DNA of 64,000 nucleotides from Salegentibacter sp. (GTDB lineage Bacteria; Bacteroidota; Bacteroidia; Flavobacteriales; Flavobacteriaceae): NCBI GenBank assembly GCA_017795085.1, contig CP051246.1, positions 2,978,514 to 3,042,513 of the forward strand, read 5' to 3'. Shown piece by piece: positions 38,501 to 46,614 of this stretch (position 1 is its first letter; each line of letters starts with the position of its first letter). The notes under the pieces were generated by a model. It saw only the letters and a program-made list of their open reading frames with translations, ran no database searches and was not told where the DNA came from. The position numbers and the translations under genes were made by a program.

Positions 38501-38711
38501 TGTGCTTAGTTTTTTTCTGTCTCTTGGTTCTATTAATTCTGTAATTACAAGACCTATTCTCTACATATTCAATTTTATGTTCGGATAGAAGTTGAACAAT
38601 TATTTCTCTTGTTTCATCTTCACTAAGCCCAAATTTCTCTCCAAGGTCAATTTCATTTAGTTGAGCGTTATTTTCGATAAATGCTTTATAATATACTTCT
38701 TTAATTTCCAT
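38493..38711 (-). CDS. Small helix-turn-helix-like protein
   Basis: The 72-residue protein has a winged-helix-like pattern: LNEIDLGEKFGLSEDETREI, then LLSEHKIEYVENRSCNYRIN, with a basic tail. It may regulate or partner the methyltransferase gene that lies four bases upstream on the same strand. Its stop codon falls inside the conserved flank of repeat A3. Confidence 0.65.
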   Translation of the reverse strand: MEIKEVYYKAFIENNAQLNEIDLGEKFGLSEDETREIIVQLLSEHKIEYVENRSCNYRINRTKRQKKTKHNS

Positions 38712-38715
38712 AATT

Positions 38716-39540
38716 TTATTTTTTTTGAACTGCTATCATCATATGTGGGCTAAAAGGTAAAAGATAATTGTCGTTTTCTGTTAGCTGAACAAGTTCTAAT
38801 AATGTTTTCTGTTTTTTGTCATCCATCATATTGGTAAAGTAATCTTTGTCCAACCAAGACATACCTTCAACTGCGTAAGTATTAAGATGAATTAATTCTT
38901 GATTTACAAACTCGTCTTTCAGCTGTTCAGGTTTATGATAATATGCCTCCGCCAAAAGCCAGGGAAAATCATCTGGTGGATTATGAATTCCAAATGTTAA
39001 TTCTTCTTTGCACATTTCAAAAAATGATTTTTTGTGAATTAGACCATTGAGAAGTCCTACCAAAGTTGATGCAGTATAATTAATTGCAAACCCTAAAATA
39101 ATTCCGTTATGTTTTAGGACTCTTTTCGCTTCGCAAATGGTTAAATCTCTGTCTTTCTTTTTTTGAAGATGGTAAAGTGGTCCGTGTAAAATTATAAGGT
39201 CTGCAAAATTATTAGGGAATTCCAATTTTCGTGCTTCGCCTAAGTGAACCGAAAACTTGTTTTTCAGTTTATAAGCTCTGTTTTGAGCTAATTTAATATG
39301 TTTATAAACGGGTTCTACCAAATGAACTTGATGCCCTTTTCTGGCAAGCCATTCAGAATATTTTCCCGTTCCACCTCCAATATCAATTATTTTTGAAGCT
39401 GAAAATGGAATATGTTTATCTATGAGCGATTTAATTCTTTCAAATTCAAATACCCCCATTCCTTTATCAAGTCTGGTTTCTTCAGATGCTTTATTGTAAA
39501 AAATTTCTATGTTTCTACTTATTAACTGTTTACTATTCAT
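38716..39540 (-). CDS. Class I SAM-dependent methyltransferase
   Basis: The 274-residue protein has the class I fold: SAM-binding IIDIGGGTGKYSEWLA, acidic strand end HLVEP, motif ARKLEFPNNFADLIILHGPL with the post-II loop and LYHL. The substrate is unknown; the C-terminal part (about 160-270) is specific to this subfamily. It forms a two-gene unit with a small HTH protein. Confidence 0.88.
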   Translation of the reverse strand: MNSKQLISRNIEIFYNKASEETRLDKGMGVFEFERIKSLIDKHIPFSASKIIDIGGGTGKYSEWLARKGHQVHLVEPVYKHIKLAQNRAYKLKNKFSVHLGEARKLEFPNNFADLIILHGPLYHLQKKKDRDLTICEAKRVLKHNGIILGFAINYTASTLVGLLNGLIHKKSFFEMCKEELTFGIHNPPDDFPWLLAEAYYHKPEQLKDEFVNQELIHLNTYAVEGMSWLDKDYFTNMMDDKKQKTLLELVQLTENDNYLLPFSPHMMIAVQKK

Positions 39541-39663
39541 TTTTAATCACTGAATTATCATCACGTGAAAAATGCAGAGCATTTTGTAGCGTGATAAAGT
39601 AATCGATATATAATCAATTACTGTTGTTTAAAATTTATTGAAATAATGGGATATGATTATCTG

Positions 39664-39735
39664 CGCATTAAAAATGCGGAGGATTTCTATGCGTTTGTTA
39701 CTCGTTTGGACGAGTTTATCCTTTTGAAAAGGATA
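39664..39735. repeat. Cluster of three hairpins
   Basis: Three perfect inverted repeats occur in 72 bp: CGCATT-N3-AATGCG (39664-39678), ACTCG-N6-CGAGT (39700-39715), and TATCCTTTT-G-AAAAGGATA (39717-39735). They lie in the 528-bp gap between the methyltransferase and the AraC gene, which holds no supported gene. Confidence 0.5.
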
Positions 39736-40008
39736 CAGATAATATGTTATTTTAGTAAAACAGACTTCAAAGATAGAAATTCTTGTTTAATTCTATTCGA
39801 GATGTCGGTTTTATTTGCAGGTTGGTGACGATTAATCCATGATGAGTGGAGTCTAAAAAGCACTAAGTTTGCTATATACACAGACTTAACATTCAGATAG
39901 ATATATAAATTGCAGCTAACTTCTCCCAAAGGGATTCCCATGGGGCATGTACCGCCAAAATTACCTGACCGATGAAACCATATTCATTTATATGTGGTGT
40001 TTCACAGC

Positions 40009-40066
40009 ACTCATATTGGGTAGTGCCGACCACACGAACGCTCCTTAGTTATTAGCGGTAATCTTT
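40009..40066 (-). repeat. Cassette-type hairpin repeat, copy A4
   Basis: tcatattggg and ccacacgaacgct match the other copies with drift in the left arm; the flank ttagttattagcggtaa leads to the AraC stop at 40069. Confidence 0.75.
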
Positions 40067-40068
40067 TT

Positions 40069-40980
40069 TTAATTAAACAATGCTCTGTATTGCAGGGGAG
40101 TTTGTTGCGTCTTTTTCCTGAACATTGTACTAAATGATTGGGAGTATTCGAATCCCAAATCGTAAGCTATTTCCTTGACGCTTAAATCGGTAGTTGAAAG
40201 CAGTTCTTTAGCTCTGTCAATTACAAATTCCTGAATATGTGTTTGAGCATTTTTTCCTGTACTATTTTTCAACAAATCACTCAGATAATTGGGAGACACA
40301 TTGAGTTTTTCCGCAAAAAAGTTAACTGTTGGCAGCCCCGAAAGTGTAGCATCACTTTTTAGATATTTATCAATCAATTCTTCCATTTTAGCAACTAAAT
40401 CGTTATGTACAGCACTTCGTGTCAGAAATTGCCTATTGTGAAATCGCTTTGCATAACGGAGCAGCAGGTCGATATGGGAAACAATTAGTTCCTGGCTATA
40501 ATGATCAATATTATTTTTTAGTTCCTCCTGCATTTGATGTAGGAGAGTCATCATAATTTTGTCTTCTTTTTCAGAAAGATGCAGGGCTTCCGAAGTAGAA
40601 TAGGAAAAGAACCCATAATTTCCAATTACCTTTCCCAATTCATAATGCCGAATAAGATCAGGTTTAAAGATAAGCATATATCCTGACACGGGATCATCTG
40701 CAACATTCGTGACAGAAAAAATTTGACCTGGTTTGGTAAAACTCATAATGCCCTCATCGAAATCATAATGACCTTGCCCGTATTTGAACTTTCCTGAAGA
40801 TCCTTTTTTACAGGCTACGCAATAGAAATCATAGAAAAAGCTCTCCCAAATTTCATTATTGTCGAATTTCAGAAGTTCAAAATCAATAACACTTATCAAT
40901 GGATGATCGGGCTTTGGCAAGCCGAATAAGCTATGAAGTTCTGAAATAGACTGAATTCTATGAGGAGCAGCTTTTTTCAT
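40069..40980 (-). CDS. AraC-family regulator
   Basis: The protein (303 aa from this start) has an N-terminal cupin-like effector domain and a C-terminal double helix-turn-helix (FAEKLNVSPNYLSDLLKNST, then VKEIAYDLGFEYSQSFSTMF, ending QTPLQYRALFN). Starting at Met23 of the longer frame places it seven bases after the SDR stop; the longer form would overlap the SDR gene. It is co-transcribed with the SDR and likely controls it. Its last codons recur as a remnant at 44.9 kb. Confidence 0.9.
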   Translation of the reverse strand: MKKAAPHRIQSISELHSLFGLPKPDHPLISVIDFELLKFDNNEIWESFFYDFYCVACKKGSSGKFKYGQGHYDFDEGIMSFTKPGQIFSVTNVADDPVSGYMLIFKPDLIRHYELGKVIGNYGFFSYSTSEALHLSEKEDKIMMTLLHQMQEELKNNIDHYSQELIVSHIDLLLRYAKRFHNRQFLTRSAVHNDLVAKMEELIDKYLKSDATLSGLPTVNFFAEKLNVSPNYLSDLLKNSTGKNAQTHIQEFVIDRAKELLSTTDLSVKEIAYDLGFEYSQSFSTMFRKKTQQTPLQYRALFN

Positions 40981-40987
40981 GCGATAA

Positions 40988-41821
40988 TTAGTTAAAATCT
41001 GTAGATAAAGATAAGGCTTTCCATTTTTCCATTTCTTTTTCCTCATTTTTGCGTACCTCCGAAATAGCGTTGTAACTATCAGAACCTAATGGAAGATGCA
41101 GGGGTGGATTTGACATTTGGGTAATTTGAAGTAACACTTCTGCTAATTTTTCAGGATCACCTAATTGTTTGCCATCAAATCCCGTAAACAATTCAACCTG
41201 TTTATCTAAATCATAGGCGTCAATTTTATTTTTCGCAACATTAAGACTGTCCTTGCTCATAAAACTTGTACGAAATGTTCCTGGTGCAAGAATCGTTACT
41301 TTTATCCCAAAAGGAGCGACTTCTTGAGCAAGAGCTTCTGATAATCCGATAACAGCAAATTTTGATGCATTATAGCTTCCATTACCGGCATAACCCATAT
41401 AGCCCATCATAGACGAAGTATTAATGATATGACCTGATTTTTGCCGGCGTAAATGTGGTAAGACTTTCCTAATGATATTGGCCATTGCAAAAACATTTAC
41501 ATTCATTGTTTCTCTAAACTCGGTATCACTTAGTTCTTCGATATTCCCTAATAGGTTATAACCTGCATTGTTGACTACAACATCTATTTGACCAAATTTC
41601 TCTATGCCTTTAGATATCGCATTTTCAACATCCTTTTCATTGGTAATGTCCAACTTTACAGGAAGTAAATTCTCCTTGTAATCCACATTTTTTTCTAAAA
41701 GCGTTTCCGTATTTCTGGAAGTTGCAATTACTTTGTCTCCGTTATTTAATACTGCTTTTGTAATTTCAAGCCCCATCCCTTTAGACGCTCCTGTAATAAA
41801 CCAAACCTTCTGTTTACTCAT
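40988..41821 (-). CDS. Short-chain dehydrogenase/reductase
   Basis: Classical SDR of 277 residues: ITGASKGMG near the start, NNAG, catalytic Ser in NTSSMMGY and Tyr-x3-Lys in YNASK. The C-terminal end is longer than in the other SDRs here and lacks a DGG end. It precedes an AraC-type regulator gene by seven bases. Such pairs often handle reactive aldehydes; the substrate is not evident. Confidence 0.92.
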   Translation of the reverse strand: MSKQKVWFITGASKGMGLEITKAVLNNGDKVIATSRNTETLLEKNVDYKENLLPVKLDITNEKDVENAISKGIEKFGQIDVVVNNAGYNLLGNIEELSDTEFRETMNVNVFAMANIIRKVLPHLRRQKSGHIINTSSMMGYMGYAGNGSYNASKFAVIGLSEALAQEVAPFGIKVTILAPGTFRTSFMSKDSLNVAKNKIDAYDLDKQVELFTGFDGKQLGDPEKLAEVLLQITQMSNPPLHLPLGSDSYNAISEVRKNEEKEMEKWKALSLSTDFN

Positions 41822-42023
41822 AATATTTGTTTTTTTACAAAACTACAGGGAACATAGATTTATGAAGTTTTCAAATCAAGGATAAACGTATTTAAATTCA
41901 AGATTACAGTTGGTGTTATATTCTGACTAACATTCAAATATAAAGCAGCAGCGGATTAAAAAGCACTGCCCTTTGATTTAGCAGTGCCCCCGCTATTTCT
42001 TATAGCTGTTAATGACTGGCAAT

Positions 42024-42326
42024 TTATTCAGTCACATAATTCAGATACCAATGGATTCCGAACTTATCTATTACGCAAACCAAATTAGTATCAATGGTCG
42101 TTTGAAAAAAGTCAAAAATTACGTTTCCGTCAACGCTTAGTTTATCAAAAACCGACTTGTGCTCATCAAGATTGTCAAAAGTTACGGTCATACCGATACC
42201 GTTTCCAAACCGAAACTTCTTTTTGAAAACGGAATGTTTCTTAAAGGTTTTCTTGTAAAAATGTAATGGAACACTTTTTTGCATTGGACGAAGCCTTGAC
42301 GTAAAAGTGTGTGGAATGGCAATCAA
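42024..42326 (-). pseudogene. C-terminal fragment of a PhnB-like VOC protein
   Basis: From about residue 45 the frame matches the end of PhnB/VOC (glyoxalase-superfamily) proteins: GMTVTFDNLDEHKSVFDKLS, then VCVIDKFGIHWYLNYV. The first 40 residues do not match and include a run of Lys/Phe, so the N-terminal half of the domain is missing. It faces the divergent tetR promoter. Probably a decayed gene rather than a working short protein. Confidence 0.6.
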
Positions 42327-42335
42327 CGGAAATTG

Positions 42336-42343
42336 TATCTTTG
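42336..42343 (+). promoter_or_regulatory. TAnnTTTG -7 box of the second tetR
   Basis: TATCTTTG lies 22 bp before the ATG at 42366. Confidence 0.5.
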
Positions 42344-42365
42344 TTAAAGAGATATTTTTAATAAA

Positions 42366-42923
42366 ATGGATAAAACAGAACGGATTTTAAACGCTACCTT
42401 GGAAATAATTATAGAGCGTGGCCTTGAACGTACACCTATGTCCAAAATTGCCGATAGAGCTGAAGTCGGGATTGGGACCGTTTATAAATATTTTGAAAAT
42501 AAAGAAGATATCATTAACGGCATCTACGTTAAAATCAAAGAAGAGGAAGCTGAAATGATTTTTGTGCATAATGGGTTTAATCCAGATGTCAAAGATACCT
42601 TTATGGATTATTATGGACGGATGATTGACTATTTTATTGATAATCCGCTAAAGTTCAATTTCATCAGCCAGTACGCTTTTTCACCCATCATCAAATCAAA
42701 GACTCAAAAGGAAGCGATGGCAAGGTTTTATCACTTTGATGAACTATATAAAAAAGGGCTTGAAAAAAACCTGTTTAAGGAAATCAAGCCAGAACATATT
42801 ACTTTCTTTGTATTTAGTGCCATCGCCTATTGGATTAAAGCCGCCACCGAATTGAATATCAAAATAGATAAAGCCTACAAGAAAGTCCTATTGCAAATGG
42901 CTTGGGATGCCATAAAAAAATAG
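42366..42923 (+). CDS. TetR/AcrR-family regulator
   Basis: The 185-residue protein has a TetR helix-turn-helix (ILNATLEIIIERGLERTPMS, then AEVGIGTVYKYFENKEDIIN) and a helical ligand domain. It lies 84 bp before an SDR gene, with a palindrome fitting a TetR operator in between, so it probably represses the SDR gene and those after it. Confidence 0.92.
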   Translation: MDKTERILNATLEIIIERGLERTPMSKIADRAEVGIGTVYKYFENKEDIINGIYVKIKEEEAEMIFVHNGFNPDVKDTFMDYYGRMIDYFIDNPLKFNFISQYAFSPIIKSKTQKEAMARFYHFDELYKKGLEKNLFKEIKPEHITFFVFSAIAYWIKAATELNIKIDKAYKKVLLQMAWDAIKK

Positions 42924-42943
42924 TTTTATTTTTTTTAACACTC

Positions 42944-42979
42944 ACTGAATGAATATTCAGTCTGATACTTTTAGTTTTG
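42944..42979 (+). promoter_or_regulatory. TetR-type operator and TAnnTTTG promoter before the SDR
   Basis: ACTGAAT-GAAT-ATTCAGT (42944-42961) is a perfect 7-bp inverted repeat; ten bases later TAGTTTTG (42972-42979) fits TAnnTTTG. Repressor binding here would block the -33 region. Confidence 0.65.
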
Positions 42980-43007
42980 AGTAAAACAAAAAAATATATC
43001 ACTAATT

Positions 43008-43763
43008 ATGGGAAAAATAGATTTAAAAAACAAAGTAGTATTAATAACAGGCGGTGGCAAAAACCTTGGAAGTTTAATTAGCAGAACCTTTGCAGCAAAA
43101 GGTGCAAAAATAGCTATTCATTATAATAGCAATAGTTCAAAGGTTGATAGTGAAAAAACACTTGCGGCTGTGAAACAAGCAGGTGGTGATGGATTTATCT
43201 ACCAAGCAGATTTAACAAAAATTGAAAATATTACCAAACTTTTCGATGAAACAATTTCTCGTTTAGGCGGAATAGATATAGCCATAAACACCGCAGGAAT
43301 GGTACTCAAAAAGCCATATGCCGAAACAACCGAGGAAGACTACGACACGATGTTTGATATCAACTCAAAAATTGCTTATTTCTTTATACAAGAAGCTGGT
43401 AAAAAGCTGAATGAAAATGGTAAAATTTGCAACATAGCCACTTCTTTATTGGCTGCTTATACAGGTCTCTATTCAACCTATGCGGGCGCAAAAGCACCTA
43501 CCGAACATTTTGTAAGAATGGCATCCAAAGAATTTGGCGAGAGAGGAATTTCTGTAACAAATGTTGCACCAGGACCTATGGACACACCGTTTTTCTACGG
43601 TCAGGAATCAGACGATGCCGTAGCATACCACAAAAGTGCATCTGCCTTGGGTGGTTTGACGAAAATTGAAGATATCGTTCCAATCGTTGAGTTTTTGGTG
43701 ACCGATGGTTGGTGGATTACCGGTCAGACCATTTTTGCAAATGGTGGTTATACTACAAGATAA
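43008..43763 (+). CDS. Short-chain dehydrogenase/reductase
   Basis: Classical SDR of 251 residues: ITGGGKNLG, NTAG, catalytic Ser in IATSLLAA and Tyr-x3-Lys in YAGAK, and an ANGGYTTR end. It is controlled from an operator-bearing promoter and followed by a terminator, then a DoxX-like and a SnoaL-like gene. Substrate unknown. Confidence 0.92.
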   Translation: MGKIDLKNKVVLITGGGKNLGSLISRTFAAKGAKIAIHYNSNSSKVDSEKTLAAVKQAGGDGFIYQADLTKIENITKLFDETISRLGGIDIAINTAGMVLKKPYAETTEEDYDTMFDINSKIAYFFIQEAGKKLNENGKICNIATSLLAAYTGLYSTYAGAKAPTEHFVRMASKEFGERGISVTNVAPGPMDTPFFYGQESDDAVAYHKSASALGGLTKIEDIVPIVEFLVTDGWWITGQTIFANGGYTTR

Positions 43764-43785
43764 TTTTTAACATATTGTTCCACAA

Positions 43786-43813
43786 AGGCAGACTAAAAAT
43801 GTCTGTCTTTTTT
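43786..43813 (+). terminator. Intrinsic terminator after the SDR
   Basis: AGGCAGAC (43786-43793) pairs with GTCTGTCT (43801-43808) with one G-T pair, followed by five T. Confidence 0.75.
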
Positions 43814-43824
43814 AATTTATAAGA

Positions 43825-44187
43825 ATGGAAGGATTTGCAAAATACCTAAATATTGTTTTAATTCTTATAGCTGTATTTATGGGATTTAAACAAGGTTGGG
43901 CAATGTTATCTGGCAAACCTGAAATGTTGGAACTTTTTGGCAAGTGGAATTTCAGTAAATATGCGGTAATGCTTGTTGGCGCAATAACTATTTTGAGTGC
44001 TGTTTTAATCGTAATACCCAAAACGTTTGTTTGGGGCAATTTTTTAATGGCAACAGGAATTTTAATGATTTTGTGTTTTCAACTTTTGGATATGAATTTG
44101 AAAGGTGCGGCCATTGAACTTCCGTTTTTGATCTTAAACCTTATAATCATATATCTTCAATATCCTTTTAAAAACTGGATACAATGA
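43825..44187 (+). CDS. Four-helix membrane protein, DoxX-like
   Basis: The 120-residue protein has four hydrophobic helices and the DoxX-like phrase LFGKWNFSKYAVMLVGAITI. DoxX-like proteins are small membrane proteins of uncertain role, often near oxidoreductases. It lies 12 bp after the SDR terminator, so it may be read through or have its own start. Confidence 0.75.
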   Translation: MEGFAKYLNIVLILIAVFMGFKQGWAMLSGKPEMLELFGKWNFSKYAVMLVGAITILSAVLIVIPKTFVWGNFLMATGILMILCFQLLDMNLKGAAIELPFLILNLIIIYLQYPFKNWIQ

Positions 44188-44289
44188 AAATCTATTATTC
44201 TATCAGTCTTATTTTTACTATAAAAAATTGTTGGACAGCATAATGAACATAATTCTAAACAAGAAATCAAACAACTAAATATAATACCT

Positions 44290-44634
44290 ATGAGTACTAA
44301 TAATGAAAATTCACAAAATAACCCAGAAAATGTAATTAAGGCACTAATTATAGCAATGTCTGAAAATGATGCCGAAAAAATCCGTTCGTTGTTTCACGAA
44401 AATGCGCAACAGGCTTACGGAAGTGGTGAATGGAAATCAGGAAAAGATTTTTTTAGTTGGTTGGAAAGCGACATCATCGAGCGAAAAGGACAGGTCGATG
44501 ATCCCCAATACAAAGTAGATGGTAATGAAGTGGTAGTAAAGGGACAATACAGTAGCCGTGGCTATACCAATAAAGCCAACTTTTTGTTTACGGTTGAAGG
44601 CGATAAAATCAAGAGCTGGCAAATGAGATACTGA
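44290..44634 (+). CDS. SnoaL-like (NTF2-fold) protein
   Basis: The 114-residue protein has the NTF2-like cone: ALIIAMSENDAEKIRSLFHE, then EVVVKGQYSSRG and FLFTVEGDKIKSWQMRY. Members are small hydrolases, isomerases or binding proteins. It is the third plus-strand gene after tetR, probably in the same regulon as the SDR. Confidence 0.82.
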   Translation: MSTNNENSQNNPENVIKALIIAMSENDAEKIRSLFHENAQQAYGSGEWKSGKDFFSWLESDIIERKGQVDDPQYKVDGNEVVVKGQYSSRGYTNKANFLFTVEGDKIKSWQMRY

Positions 44635-44713
44635 TATAATTTTTATGATGTCGGTTTGAATACCTAAGCTTAGTTTTTGTCACCTTAAGTTAAGCGCAGT
44701 CGAAAGGTTAAAC

Positions 44714-44742
44714 AAAAACGTCTCGACTGTGCTCGACGTGAC
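44714..44742. repeat. Short REP motif with cgtctcgactgtgctcgacg
   Basis: The same string with one change occurs at 62225-62254. A complementary fragment (gcgcagtcgaaagg) lies 20 bp to the left, so the pair can fold. Confidence 0.6.
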
Positions 44743-44767
44743 AATTTTATGGTTCAATTTTGCTTTT

Positions 44768-44872
44768 TTGACCTTCTAAAAACAGACCAATCTCCGTATA
44801 TGGAAACGGCAAAGAACCGGTGTAGTCAAACAAGTACATTCATGTTGGGCCGTTCCGGCCACACGAACGCTT
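44768..44872 (-). repeat. Cassette-type hairpin repeat, copy A5 (long form)
   Basis: About 105 bp, nearly identical to copy A6 at 46615-46718: gaccttctaaaaacagac, then cggcaaagaaccggtgtagt, then the core ATTCATGT with ACACGAACGC (44838-44870) around GGCCG-TTC-CGGCC. Confidence 0.85.
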
Positions 44873-44888
44873 AGAGGTAACTTTTTTT

Positions 44889-44937
44889 TCAATTAAACAA
44901 TGCTCTGTATCGCAGGGGAGTTTATTGAGTCTTTTTT
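44889..44937 (-). pseudogene. AraC-family C-terminal remnant
   Basis: On the minus strand this reads KKTQ-stop-TPLRYRALFN-stop, matching the end of the AraC gene at 40069 (KKTQQTPLQYRALFN) at nearly every codon, with four or so base changes. It lies between repeat A5 and the SnoaL gene, so it is a leftover of a lost AraC gene. Confidence 0.8.
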
Positions 44938-45254
44938 CAGCCGGTTATTGTTAACGACTGAATAAGCCCGTCTTTCAATTTTAAATGATAAGATAGAACA
45001 ATCGGACTTCCCGGAAAATTGCCCGAAACTTCGGCTTTCAGCATTTCTTCTTTCGCTGAATATTCCAAAGGTTTCATAAGGGTTTGGTATTCTTCATTGG
45101 CTTTTTTAATCCATTGTTGAATTTCAATTTTACCGGTGTATGTTTTTCCCTCGTCAAAAACTACGGCTGTTTCAAAAAAACAATTAGCATAAGCCAAGCT
45201 GTCAAAATTGTTTTGTGCATTTACTAAATCAGCGATTACATTTGGTAAGTTCAT
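44937..45254 (-). CDS. SnoaL-like (NTF2-fold) protein
   Basis: The 105-residue protein has NTF2-like features: FDSLAYANCFFETAVVFDEG, then KIEIQQWIKKANEEYQTLMK and GNFPGSPIVLSYHLKLKDGL. It follows the SDR gene by 20 bp in one operon facing HxlR. It may accept or release the SDR substrate; the role is inferred only from linkage. Confidence 0.85.
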   Translation of the reverse strand: MNLPNVIADLVNAQNNFDSLAYANCFFETAVVFDEGKTYTGKIEIQQWIKKANEEYQTLMKPLEYSAKEEMLKAEVSGNFPGSPIVLSYHLKLKDGLIQSLTITG

Positions 45255-45274
45255 ATTTTTATTTTTTAAAATTA

Positions 45275-46066
45275 TTAGATAGTTGGTATTGTTCCACCAT
45301 CGATGACATATTCTGTTCCTGTTAAATAATTGGCTCTTGGCGACACCAAAAAACCAACCAATTCTGCAATTTCTTCGGGTTGTGCCGGTCGCCTAAAAGG
45401 TATTCCGCCTAAACCGTCCATTACGCTTTGTATGGCTTGTTCGATGCTTGTGTTTGAACTTTCGGCTATTCGCTCCATCATTGCTTTTGACGAGCTAGTA
45501 TTTATCCAACCTGGCGAAACAGTCAATACACGAACACCTTTTGGCGAAACCTCGTTGGATAAACTTTTGCTGTAATTCAATAAACCCGCTTTTGCAGATG
45601 CATACGGTAACGTGCTGTCGAATAAAGGCAATCTTGCTTGAATGGAAGCAATATGAATGATAACACCACTTTTTCTTTTTATCATCTGAGGTAAAAATCC
45701 ACGGTCTAGCCGAACAGGAGCGAGTAAGTTTGTTTGTAAGCTTGTTTCCCAATCGGCATCAGTTAACACCGCAAAACCGCCACCTTGTGTTTCCGAACCT
45801 CCAAGATTGTTTATAAGAATGTCAAGTTTACCATATTTCTCTAAAACTTCCGTAACTACTTTTTTTGTTCCTTCGGCTTTGCTTAAATCTGCTGAAATAA
45901 AATATAGATTTTTGTTTTCATTTTCAGGTTCTTTTCTTGCGGTAATGATAACGGTTGTACCTGCCTGCAAAAGTCTTTCTGCAATTGCTTTTCCGGCACC
46001 CTTTGTGCCTCCTGTAACCAAGGCTATTTTGCCCGATAACTCCTTATTGAAATTAAATTGTTCCAT
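45275..46066 (-). CDS. Short-chain dehydrogenase/reductase
   Basis: Classical SDR of 263 residues: VTGGTKGAGKAIAE, NNLGG in place of NNAG, catalytic Ser in IASIQARL, Tyr-x3-Lys in YASAK and a DGG end (YVIDGGTIPT). It is divergent from the hxlR-type gene and followed by SnoaL, a common resistance or detoxification layout. Confidence 0.93.
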   Translation of the reverse strand: MEQFNFNKELSGKIALVTGGTKGAGKAIAERLLQAGTTVIITARKEPENENKNLYFISADLSKAEGTKKVVTEVLEKYGKLDILINNLGGSETQGGGFAVLTDADWETSLQTNLLAPVRLDRGFLPQMIKRKSGVIIHIASIQARLPLFDSTLPYASAKAGLLNYSKSLSNEVSPKGVRVLTVSPGWINTSSSKAMMERIAESSNTSIEQAIQSVMDGLGGIPFRRPAQPEEIAELVGFLVSPRANYLTGTEYVIDGGTIPTI

Positions 46067-46158
46067 TTTTATAATTATTTAAGGGCAAAATTGATGCATA
46101 TATACGGTTTGCACAAGTACGGAATATTGAATTGCATAGGGTTAAATTTTTCCCATAT

Positions 46159-46188
46159 TGCACCATTTGGTACATTGAACTAAATTTG
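46159..46188. promoter_or_regulatory. Candidate HxlR operator and promoter
   Basis: TGCACC-ATTT-GGTACA (46159-46174, one mismatch) lies between TTG (46158-46160) and the TAAATTTG box (46181-46188), 20 bp apart. The hxlR ATG follows at 46193, so the mRNA would be leaderless. An HxlR dimer bound here would control both directions. Confidence 0.6.
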
Positions 46189-46192
46189 TGCT

Positions 46193-46555
46193 ATGAAAAA
46201 TAGAAAAATACCATTGAACCTAAATTGTGGTCTTGACTTAATTGGTGAAGTACTTTATGGCAAATGGAAAATTCGCTTGCTATGGTTTATTAATGAAGGG
46301 CATAAACGCCCAAGCGAACTGCAACGTAAAATTCCCGATGCTTCAAGACGAGTATTAAACATTCAGTTGAAAGAATTGGAAGCACACGAATTGGTTTCAA
46401 AAGTCATTTATCCCGTTGTTCCCCCAAAAGTTGAGTATTCACTAACCGATTTTGGGTTATCATTAATTCCTGTGATTTCAGTTTTAGGAGATTGGGGCGA
46501 TAAAAATGAAGAACGCTTACGAAATGTCATTATGCAAACGACTGAAAATTTATAA
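46193..46555 (+). CDS. HxlR-family regulator
   Basis: The 120-residue winged-helix protein matches HxlR: GEVLYGKWKIRLLWFINEGH, then RPSELQRKIPDASRRVLNIQ and VPPKVEYSLTDFGLSLIPVI. A Cys (LNCGLDL) stands near the N-terminus where electrophile-sensing members have theirs. It is divergent from the SDR-SnoaL operon and probably regulates it. Confidence 0.93.
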   Translation: MKNRKIPLNLNCGLDLIGEVLYGKWKIRLLWFINEGHKRPSELQRKIPDASRRVLNIQLKELEAHELVSKVIYPVVPPKVEYSLTDFGLSLIPVISVLGDWGDKNEERLRNVIMQTTENL

Positions 46556-46614
46556 GTTGAATAAATTTATCGTTTGTTTGTTATCAGCAGGGTGCTTCGG
46601 TTACAGCTAACAAA

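Noticed and set aside
39646-39828. 60-codon plus-strand ORF
   Set aside because: It is made largely of the three hairpins and lacks a ribosome site or homology-like composition.
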